In this document: positions 17,060 through 23,920 of the stretch, one piece after another
Numbering within the stretch: the first letter of the stretch is position 1
Layout: every line of letters begins with the position of its first letter
DNA from: Candidatus Poribacteria bacterium
GTDB lineage: Bacteria > Poribacteria > WGA-4E > WGA-3G
Reading direction: 5' to 3'
Assembly: GCA_028824125.1 (NCBI GenBank)
Contig: JAPPES010000141.1
Span: 1-38,691, forward strand
Length of the DNA stretch: 38,691 nucleotides
Made by a program: the position numbers and the translations under genes
Notes under the pieces: model-generated
What the model saw: only the letters and a program-made list of their open reading frames with translations
Databases searched by the model: none
Told to the model about the DNA's origin: nothing

Positions 17060-18364
17060 TTAAACTTTTTTATCCTCAATCTCTGCTGCAACAAGTTCAT
17101 CTAAGAGGTTACCTCTTGCCTTAATAGAGATAACTTTTCCGTTCCGGTCAATCAGAAATGGAGCGGGGATTGATCGGATCCCGTACTGCTCCGCGAATGT
17201 GCCATCGTCTAAAATTTGCCGCCACGGTATCTCTTTCTCCTTAGTAAATTCGCGCAAAACAGTTTTATCTTTGTCCAAACTTACACCAATAACATCAAAA
17301 CCTTTGTCGTGATATTTTTCGTAGACTTTTTTGATATTTGGTATTTCTCCCACGCAAGGACTGCACGATACTGCCCAAAAGTCAAGTAGCACAACTTTTT
17401 CTCGGTAATCTGCAAGTAAGATTGAGTTGCCATCAAGGTCAACTGTCCCTTCTGAGAAATCGGGTAACACCGTATCCACCCATCCCAAGCTGGGGGACGC
17501 TTTGAGTTTGTATTCTCTTGCAAGTTTCTCGTTACCTAATTTTTCATGGATGTTTGCTAAGGCACTTAGCGCATCACAATTGTCTGCATCCTGTTCCAAC
17601 TGTTTTTCATATACCATTCGTGCATTCTTAAAAACCCGAACCATTTCTTCTGTATCTCCTAAAGCCTCAAGAATCTCAGTAAGCATGCGGACAGTATGCC
17701 AATGGTCGGGCGTTCGTTCTAAATGTTTCTCAAAAACGGTTTGGATCTGCTTCAGGACCGCTGTCCAACGTTTAAATAATGGGTCATTGCTATCGAGTTC
17801 CACATAAAAATCGTTGGGTCTCGCTGTAACATGCAAATAATTATAACAACAACGGTATAGCCATTGATATAGAGTCGGTTCTTCACCTTTACGATGCCGT
17901 TCAAATAACCTCTCAAGCGCAACAACGCCTTCATCATGAAGGACATCAAGACTTGCGTTTTCAAATGCCAAATAGCATATATCTACATCGTTTGGTAGCA
18001 ATTCCACCGCTTTCTCGTAGAGATCCCAGAATTCGTCAGGCGGAATATCGTACGATATTCCTGCTGTCACCATTGCCAAAAATTTGACAGCAGCCCCATT
18101 ATCAGGATCGGTTTCCAACACCTGTTCAGCATATACAGTCAGTTTTTCGCGCATCTCATCAGGAATTCGCCACACATACTCATTCCACATGAAATCGGAC
18201 GGAAAAGCAGTTTTCCCATCAATAACACCAACATCTATTTTGGTTTTGAAGTAATCGGTGAGTTTTTCCTGAACCGCTAAAGGAACGTCCCAACTATGTG
18301 ATACACCTCTGTTCTCAAGTGTATTTAGATACGCTTCCCATACATCCAAACTATTTTCTTTCAT
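17060..18364 (-). CDS. TPR-thioredoxin paralogue with variant S-C-S-P-C active site
   Basis: The 434-residue product matches the following gene along its full length, beginning M-K-E-N-S-x-D-V-W. The TPR part is followed by a TlpA-like redoxin domain. The active site reads S333-C334-S-P-C337: both cysteines are kept but the tryptophan and glycine of W-C-G-P-C are replaced by serines, which should change redox potential or reactivity. The cis-proline region I-P-A-P-F-L-I-D is intact. No signal peptide is seen, so a cytoplasmic location is likely. AGGAG precedes the ATG at 18364 by eight bases. A candidate ECF promoter lies about 80 bases upstream, making this the likely first gene of the run leading to the sigma gene. 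Confidence 0.92.
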   Translation of the reverse strand: MKENSLDVWEAYLNTLENRGVSHSWDVPLAVQEKLTDYFKTKIDVGVIDGKTAFPSDFMWNEYVWRIPDEMREKLTVYAEQVLETDPDNGAAVKFLAMVTAGISYDIPPDEFWDLYEKAVELLPNDVDICYLAFENASLDVLHDEGVVALERLFERHRKGEEPTLYQWLYRCCYNYLHVTARPNDFYVELDSNDPLFKRWTAVLKQIQTVFEKHLERTPDHWHTVRMLTEILEALGDTEEMVRVFKNARMVYEKQLEQDADNCDALSALANIHEKLGNEKLAREYKLKASPSLGWVDTVLPDFSEGTVDLDGNSILLADYREKVVLLDFWAVSCSPCVGEIPNIKKVYEKYHDKGFDVIGVSLDKDKTVLREFTKEKEIPWRQILDDGTFAEQYGIRSIPAPFLIDRNGKVISIKARGNLLDELVAAEIEDKKV

Positions 18365-18443
18365 GATATTGTCTCCTATTTCTTATTTGCGAAACATTTG
18401 GTTTCGGTTTGATATATTGTAAATTTGTATCTTGATTTTATAG

Positions 18444-18474
18444 GTAAGAATGTAAATTAAAGAAAAAGGTTACA
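18444..18474 (-). promoter_or_regulatory. Candidate ECF sigma promoter, copy 2
   Basis: The minus strand reads TGTAACC, 15 bases, CATTCTTAC, matching copy 1 at 14952-14982 in both blocks and spacing. It lies in the 285-base divergent gap (18365-18649), about 80 bases before the first TPR-thioredoxin start. If functional it would drive the thioredoxins and the sigma gene itself, making the sigma factor autoregulated. I see nothing else clear in this gap apart from the ribosome binding site of the divergent lipoprotein gene at 18635-18640. Confidence 0.6.
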
Positions 18475-18649
18475 TAAAAGATGTTCTGGTTGGCAGCGTG
18501 TTCAAAATAGAGATTTCCCGTCAAGCTATTATGTAAGATTTCAGGGACATTTTCAAGATTTTTTGAAGAAAAGCAATTCAGTTGATAACTAAAAATAAAA
18601 GAGAATAACTTATCTATATCTATTGATTTCTACAAAGGAGAAGAAACCG

Positions 18650-19477
18650 ATGACGAGAAATATGAAAGTCCTATTGATAGTGGTGATAAACTTATGTTTA
18701 TGTGCTATTGTGTCTTGTTTTATGATAACAGAGGAACCTCCTGTCAAATATGAGGGACCGCACCCACAAACACCTGAGACTATTCTTGAAGCATTTGTAG
18801 ACAAACGTCACATAAACAATCCAAATCCTGAACAACAGCAGAAATTAAATGAGAGGTATCCTACCGAATGGCTTGAGATGCTACTTGATAGAGGTATCTT
18901 TATTGAAGATGCTGATGATTTTAGCGGGTATATGTCAATACAGAATTCTTTACGTAGTTCTTTGGATTTTTGGAAATCTAAGCCGGAAAGATGGCGTTTA
19001 TATGGAGTCCAATATAATGACAGGAAAACTTATGAAGATGCTTTCATTGATAGGAGGATTTGGGAATACCAACAACTGAAAGCAGCAAAGCGGAAGAACC
19101 GTAACGTAGTATGGGTTGACTTTTTAGGAGCAGACGGTAAAACTGTTATTCCAATTACAAACTCAAGCAAATATATCACAGTTAATATTACTAAGCACAA
19201 AGGTATGGGTGTAGGCGGTAGCATAACAGGGGGAGGCGGATCAAAACTCTCTGAACAACAAAAATTTGACCTTTTTTATAAAGGCAAACATCCGTGGGGT
19301 TGGAAAATAATATACGTTGATGAAGCGAATAATGTGCTTCCTGAAAGACCTGAACCTATCAGTCGTGAAGATTTGGGATTCCCCGCTGATGTGCCGTGGC
19401 CACCTAAAAACCGAGAACACTTAGATCAAATCATTGAGAACGTAACGCGTCGCGAAAACTTGAAGGAGGACCGATAA
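18650..19477 (+). CDS. Uncharacterised lipoprotein
   Basis: The 275-residue product has a lipoprotein signal: a hydrophobic segment at residues 7-22 and the lipobox I-V-S-C23. The ATG at 18650 is preferred over an in-frame TTG at 18623 because AAGGAG at 18635-18640 precedes it. The mature part is hydrophilic, with a short Gly-rich stretch (G-M-G-V-G-G-S-I-T-G-G-G-G) near residue 195 and a Pro-rich C-terminal region (P-A-D-V-P-W-P-P-K). I recognise no domain. It is divergent from the thioredoxin-sigma run and 28 bases upstream of another lipoprotein gene, probably in one transcript. Confidence 0.85.
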   Translation: MTRNMKVLLIVVINLCLCAIVSCFMITEEPPVKYEGPHPQTPETILEAFVDKRHINNPNPEQQQKLNERYPTEWLEMLLDRGIFIEDADDFSGYMSIQNSLRSSLDFWKSKPERWRLYGVQYNDRKTYEDAFIDRRIWEYQQLKAAKRKNRNVVWVDFLGADGKTVIPITNSSKYITVNITKHKGMGVGGSITGGGGSKLSEQQKFDLFYKGKHPWGWKIIYVDEANNVLPERPEPISREDLGFPADVPWPPKNREHLDQIIENVTRRENLKEDR

Positions 19478-19505
19478 AATCATTTTATTTGGAGGCCAAA
19501 TCATT

Positions 19506-20063
19506 ATGTTCAAGAAATTAGCAAAGATAAGCAGTGTGTTCATGTTATTGGTGTGTTTCGTCGGATGCGGGAACGTTGACCCAATTCCGGTGTCACCTCC
19601 AGACTATTTGGCAATTAACAACGTTTTAAAACGGTGGCGAGAAGGTTATGAAACTGAAGATATAGAAACTTATATGAGTGCTTACTGGGCGCAAGGTTTC
19701 CGATACGTCTCTGACTGGGGAACAGACGGCGATAAAACTGATGACCTGATATTTGACGATATTCGAGATGAACGTGATTCTGCAATACGTGTGTTTAGTC
19801 AATATCAGGATATTGAAATAGAACTCTCTATTCCACCAGAAATAGCTATGAATGAAGATGGCACGCAAGCCGAAGTCCGAAATCACTATAGGATCCAAGG
19901 TTTTGTGGCAGATGGCGAATCCCTTGAAGGCGGATTCACCGGATGGTTCGCGGAAGGCGATAACCTGTTTATCTTTGAAAAAAGAGATAATGAATGGCGC
20001 ATTGCCGAATGGCATGACGAATCTTTCAATGATGAAGAAATTCGCAGTGCGAATAATCTTTAG
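19506..20063 (+). CDS. Lipoprotein with NTF2/SnoaL-like domain
   Basis: The 185-residue product has a lipobox F-V-G-C21 and a mature region resembling the NTF2-like (DUF4440/SnoaL) fold: an N-terminal helix (L-K-R-W-R-E-G-Y-E-T-E-D-I-E-T-Y-M-S-A-Y) followed by alternating strands, ending F-E-K-R-D-N-E-W-R-I-A-E-W. Such cone-shaped domains bind small ligands or act as non-catalytic modules; no catalytic residues can be assigned. GGAGG at 19491-19495 precedes the ATG. A strong terminator-like palindrome follows at 20128, so it ends the two-gene lipoprotein unit. The NTF2-like call is moderate. Confidence 0.85.
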   Translation: MFKKLAKISSVFMLLVCFVGCGNVDPIPVSPPDYLAINNVLKRWREGYETEDIETYMSAYWAQGFRYVSDWGTDGDKTDDLIFDDIRDERDSAIRVFSQYQDIEIELSIPPEIAMNEDGTQAEVRNHYRIQGFVADGESLEGGFTGWFAEGDNLFIFEKRDNEWRIAEWHDESFNDEEIRSANNL

Positions 20064-20127
20064 CCTGCCATAGTTTACACAACATTAAAATAAACCAAGA
20101 TGAGTTGTTCAAACTTTAGGAACATCA

Positions 20128-20170
20128 CAAGGTATCTCATGAATATTCATGAGATACCTTGATTCTTTTT
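20128..20170 (+). terminator. Intrinsic terminator: 34-bp perfect palindrome plus T-run
   Basis: CAAGGTATCTCATGAAT at 20128-20144 is followed directly by its exact reverse complement at 20145-20161, then T-rich sequence (TTCTTTTT, 20163-20170). It lies 64 bases after the stop of the NTF2-like lipoprotein gene. As RNA it folds into a long hairpin followed by U residues, fitting a rho-independent terminator. The perfect symmetry could also suit a DNA-binding dimer, but the position favours termination. Confidence 0.8.
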
Positions 20171-20265
20171 CACAGATGGGTTATGCTTTAAGCAGATATG
20201 CATTGAAAGATTATCCGTTAATTTTCAATATCATTATTCATCGTCCCAAAATTTGACGTAAGTTT

Positions 20266-21117
20266 ATGAAGATTGAAGCAATAAAAGATACCCGTGAGCT
20301 TTATAAGTCTGGACATATATTCAATCTCACGGCATTCAGGAAAAAACGTGTCATGAAAATCGTCCTTTGTGCAATACTTTTGACTACTTACGCTATTGTA
20401 CCGAGTCATGCCGGAACCTGGAGAGATGATTTTGATGACATAAACCTCAATGGTTGGGAACGTATTGTTGAGGAAAATCCTTGGTTTGCAGACTGGGAAG
20501 TTAGCCCATTTACCATTGGACGTTTCCTTGCAGTAATAGAGAAACCAGAACAGAAGCAGGGAACAGCTGCAGATTTCCTACACTGGAATGCTCATCAATT
20601 TCAACTTGACAAGATAACAGTAGTAGGTGATGAAATACGTTACCCGCGTGTTCCAAATAAGCCTGGTATGCCTGGTGAACTTTGCTTATTCCTCGGTAAA
20701 CGACAACCTTCACCTGACTTTGCAGAGGGTTATATTTTCAGTCCTGAAAAGACAACAAGAATACAGTTTACCGAAAACGGCGTTTACAAGAAAGGTGAAG
20801 TGAAAGAGGATTATGCTCTAATGTTTCGACTAACTTCTGAGCATTTAAAGGTTGTTTTTGAGGTTGGAAAGTTTCAACTCTGGACGCAAGACCTTCTAAT
20901 TACAGAATTTTTTGACGACGATATTCCCATGATTGATGTTGTTGGTTTAATCAGCGTGTGTGAATTTTTAGGGCAATGGTTTGATGGGACTATTTCAACC
21001 TTTTCTATTACGGGCAGTGGCATCCCTCAATACTATCTTCTTGATGAACAGTTACGCGAAGTGCAATTACGAGAAAGGCAATTAACGACAACCTGGGGAA
21101 AGTTAAAACGATTTTGA
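20266..21117 (+). CDS. Secreted LamG-like beta-sandwich protein, family member A
   Basis: The 283-residue protein has a signal segment (residues about 30-49, P-S-H-A/G-T-W) and a beta-rich domain that looks like a concanavalin-A/DUF1080-type sandwich. It resembles member B closely: T-A-D-F-L-H-W-N-A-H-Q, G-E-L-C-L-F-L-G-K, E-G-Y-I-F-S-P-E, and I-D-V-V-G-L-I. The C-terminus Q-L-T-T-T-W-G-K-L-K-R-F belongs to the tail shared by five proteins here. The start at 20266 is kept although the signal peptide could begin at the ATG at 20353: members A and B share the early pattern M-K-x3-I-x3-R-x-L...I-F-N-x2-A-x2-K-K, arguing that the long N-region is real. Neither start has a good ribosome binding site. 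A ligand or enzyme activity cannot be assigned. Confidence 0.85.
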   Translation: MKIEAIKDTRELYKSGHIFNLTAFRKKRVMKIVLCAILLTTYAIVPSHAGTWRDDFDDINLNGWERIVEENPWFADWEVSPFTIGRFLAVIEKPEQKQGTAADFLHWNAHQFQLDKITVVGDEIRYPRVPNKPGMPGELCLFLGKRQPSPDFAEGYIFSPEKTTRIQFTENGVYKKGEVKEDYALMFRLTSEHLKVVFEVGKFQLWTQDLLITEFFDDDIPMIDVVGLISVCEFLGQWFDGTISTFSITGSGIPQYYLLDEQLREVQLRERQLTTTWGKLKRF

Positions 21118-21197
21118 GCACGGTCAAAACGGGTTGTTCTCGCCACAAGCGAAGTTATTGACTACATGGAGGCAACTTAAGCAGATGAGGTAATACC

Positions 21198-22295
21198 ATG
21201 TCAAAACGTTCCATTATGACAACAATCATTCTTCCTGTTCTATTAATTTCTGTGCTGGTGATTGTGCTTGTTAATAACCAGCGGGAGTATCCTGGAGAAT
21301 TGGTTTTTGCTCAAGATAAAGTCGACTTCGGGACAATTCCTGAATGGGAGGGGACCGTAACACGTTCAGTGACAGCGAAAAATGTGGGAAGAAGTCCACT
21401 GCGAATAGAAAGAATTCGGGCAGGGTGTAGTTATGCAAAGATTAACGGCCCAAAGCTGATTCAGCCCGACGAGGAGGGAACGTTCGAAGTTGTGCTTAAC
21501 CCCAAAATTGTTCCACCTGATGCAAAAGCTGCGACAGCGATCCTTTTCACGGATAGCGCAAGGACTCCGCAGGTTTATCTAACAATTGTTGCTGCATCAA
21601 AGCGGTTCGCGACACTGAGTGCGAAAATTTGTGATTTCGGACAGATAATCCCTGAAACGACACATGAAAAGAAAATTAAACTGTGTGTGAATATGCCGCT
21701 AAACTTAAATAAAATCAGACTCATGCCGTCAGCACATCCAAGTCTGACGTTGAAAATGTCGCCAGATCCGAATTCAGCGTGTTTCCTCATCACAATTCAA
21801 TTAAAGGTACCCAAAAAATGGAAACAAGAAAACACAGAGTCCCGACCCTATAATGTTGAAAAACTTTTCTCTTCTGGATTGACCGTTGCTTTTCCGAATG
21901 AGCGAACCTTGACGTTACCGATTGCTGCGAGAATTGTGCTACCCGTGACGGTTCAACCGAAAACCCTCTCCTTCGGTGCAGTGGATAAAGACGCAAACCC
22001 GTCTGCCGAATTCACACTTTCCGCAAAAACGGATTTTAGAGTGTTAAGTATTCAGCTTCCTAACTATTTACGTGTTACCACGCCGGACGATTGGACACAA
22101 TCCTTGCACGCCTACAACGCGCAGTCACAACAAGAAAAACGGTTCAAGGTTTTTTGGCAAGTGGAAAACTCACCGATACTGCTACGCGAAGAAATTAAAG
22201 TATTGACTACAGCAGATACGATACCAGTTTCTATCCCTGTCTACGGCTTAATTCGTACCACAGAAAGTGAAACAACCTCAACAACGAAGAGATAA
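21198..22295 (+). CDS. DUF1573-domain membrane-anchored protein
   Basis: The 365-residue protein has one N-terminal membrane segment (residues 7-25) and a periplasmic part of three beta-sandwich units. The first matches DUF1573: V-D-F-G-T-I-P-E, then A-K-N-V-G-R-S-P-L-R-I-E-R-I-R-A-G-C, residues about 42-80. The next two begin C-D-F-G-Q-I (about 145) and L-S-F-G-A-V (about 255). DUF1573 proteins have an Ig-like/ASH-type fold and often sit near thiol-redox genes; their biochemical role is poorly defined. GAGG stands seven bases before the ATG at 21198. The next gene starts five bases after the stop, so the two are very probably cotranscribed. Confidence 0.88.
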   Translation: MSKRSIMTTIILPVLLISVLVIVLVNNQREYPGELVFAQDKVDFGTIPEWEGTVTRSVTAKNVGRSPLRIERIRAGCSYAKINGPKLIQPDEEGTFEVVLNPKIVPPDAKAATAILFTDSARTPQVYLTIVAASKRFATLSAKICDFGQIIPETTHEKKIKLCVNMPLNLNKIRLMPSAHPSLTLKMSPDPNSACFLITIQLKVPKKWKQENTESRPYNVEKLFSSGLTVAFPNERTLTLPIAARIVLPVTVQPKTLSFGAVDKDANPSAEFTLSAKTDFRVLSIQLPNYLRVTTPDDWTQSLHAYNAQSQQEKRFKVFWQVENSPILLREEIKVLTTADTIPVSIPVYGLIRTTESETTSTTKR

Positions 22296-22300
22296 CTTTA

Positions 22301-23119
22301 ATGAAGACTAAAAATATAAGAAGCCTCCGTAAGCTTATAAATATTTTCAATCCTGTTGCAGGAAAAAAACAGGTAATTGTAAAAAACCTTTTATATTTCG
22401 TGCTTTTCAGTATTTTTTTGAGTGGACACAGTTACGCCGGTACTTGGCAAGATACGTTCAATGGTGATGAGTTAAAAGGATGGGAGCGCACTGCGGAGCA
22501 CAATATTTGGGACGCACAATGGGAAGTTGTTGAAGGGCTCCTTTTTTCCCGAGTTCAGACACGTGGTGCAGAAGGATGTGGGAAGAATACAGCTGATTTT
22601 CTGCACTGGAATGCACACCAGTTAAAACTTGATCAATTAGAAGTGATAGGCACAAAAATAGATTATCCACAAGAAGGACCGAATGGAATGGGAGAACTCT
22701 GCTTGTTCCTCGGAAAAAAACTAGATAACGCTGACTTCGCAGTTGAAGGGTACATTTTCAGCCCCGAAGAGACAAGCAAAGTAACATTTTCGGAAAAAAA
22801 CGATTATAGTAGAGGTAAAACGAAAGCGTGGTACGGGAATAAATTCCCATCCACTACCCAACATTTAAAAGTTGTCTTTGTTTCAGGTGAGTTCCATCTG
22901 TTTACGAACGGAGTTCTGTTAACCCAATTCGCAGACAATCATTTTATGGAAATTGATGTTGTAGGATTACTCATCACGTGCCACTTCGGTGGAACATGGT
23001 TTGGGGCAAACATCTCAAGTTTTTCGGTTTCTGGGAACGGTATTCCTAATCACAATTTGGCTGTTCAATTGAGCAGCACACAATTAACCACAATTTGGGG
23101 CGCGTTGAAGCAGTTCTAA
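22301..23119 (+). CDS. Secreted LamG-like beta-sandwich protein, family member B
   Basis: The 272-residue protein is a close paralogue of member A, with an unusually long basic N-region before a signal segment ending G-H-S-Y-A/G-T-W. It shares T-A-D-F-L-H-W-N-A-H-Q, M-G-E-L-C-L-F-L-G-K, E-G-Y-I-F-S-P-E, H-L-K-V-V-F and I-D-V-V-G-L. The tail is Q-L-T-T-I-W-G-A-L-K-Q-F. GAAGAG in the end of the DUF1573 gene can serve as ribosome binding site, with only five bases between the two genes. No catalytic residues are evident. Confidence 0.88.
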   Translation: MKTKNIRSLRKLINIFNPVAGKKQVIVKNLLYFVLFSIFLSGHSYAGTWQDTFNGDELKGWERTAEHNIWDAQWEVVEGLLFSRVQTRGAEGCGKNTADFLHWNAHQLKLDQLEVIGTKIDYPQEGPNGMGELCLFLGKKLDNADFAVEGYIFSPEETSKVTFSEKNDYSRGKTKAWYGNKFPSTTQHLKVVFVSGEFHLFTNGVLLTQFADNHFMEIDVVGLLITCHFGGTWFGANISSFSVSGNGIPNHNLAVQLSSTQLTTIWGALKQF

Positions 23120-23158
23120 TCAAATCAAAACTTGGCGTTAAATGTAAGGAGTTGCAAC

Positions 23159-23920
23159 ATGAAGTACATCATACATAACCGAATCTGCATTGCGTTAATC
23201 GTTTTTTCCACTGTTTTTTGTCCATCCGCTTTTTCACAAGGTTATCGGGATAATTTTGATGTTTTGAAAGAAGATAACTGGGAACCTTGGGGTGAATTTT
23301 CAATATGGAAAGCCGAAAATGGTTTTTTAAAAGGGTGGATTCAGACTCCACATCTCACATTTGAACTACTCCAATTCAAGGATTCCAGTGGTTTGTATGA
23401 AAACTTTGATATATCCGCCGGTATCAACCCAATTCAAAGACAAGCAAGAAATCCGGGATACGAAAATGCCACAATTATCGTCAAAAACATAGGTAATAAA
23501 AATTCGGGGCGTATAGGCATTGCTCTGGGGATACCTGGAAGGATTCCGTTATTCTATTTATTTCTAATGGAAAGGGTGCATACCGCCCGTTTCAATGGAT
23601 TGGGTACTGTGATGATTGGTGATAAACTGACGCGGAAACCGTTTGTTCCTAAGACATCTTGGGATACACAGGTATTGAAATCCATGGAAATTCGTTTTAA
23701 TAGAGGGCATTTTCAGTGGTTCGCAAATGGTGAAAAACGTGCGGACTTTGAAGATCCTGATTTTCCTTCAATTGAGATTCTTGGGTTCGTATTTATAGGG
23801 GAGGTTGTCCGGGTTGGGCACGCATGGGTAGATTCGTTTACGATATCAGGGGCGGGGTTATCCGTTTCACCACAAGCTAAGTTAGCGACAAGGTGGGGAG
23901 AATTTAAGAAACAGCAATGA
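23159..23920 (+). CDS. Secreted LamG-like beta-sandwich protein, family member C
   Basis: The 253-residue protein has a signal peptide ending P-S-A-F-S/Q. The start is the ATG at 23159, with AAGGAG at 23146-23151, not the in-frame TTG at 23132. It groups with members D and E: I-V-K-N-I-G, I-G-I-A-L-G, M-E-I-R-F-N, F-Q-W-F-A-N-G-E, I-E-I-L-G-F-V, and A-W-V-D-S-F-T-I-S-G. The tail reads V-S-P-Q-A-K-L-A-T-R-W-G-E-F-K. Its stop overlaps the next start (ATGA), implying translational coupling. Likely a periplasmic or surface binding protein; the substrate is unknown. Confidence 0.9.
   Translation: MKYIIHNRICIALIVFSTVFCPSAFSQGYRDNFDVLKEDNWEPWGEFSIWKAENGFLKGWIQTPHLTFELLQFKDSSGLYENFDISAGINPIQRQARNPGYENATIIVKNIGNKNSGRIGIALGIPGRIPLFYLFLMERVHTARFNGLGTVMIGDKLTRKPFVPKTSWDTQVLKSMEIRFNRGHFQWFANGEKRADFEDPDFPSIEILGFVFIGEVVRVGHAWVDSFTISGAGLSVSPQAKLATRWGEFKKQQ

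Noticed and set aside
20128..20161. Operator for a dimeric regulator
   Set aside because: The palindrome is perfect, but it follows a gene end and is trailed by a T-run, so termination explains it better.
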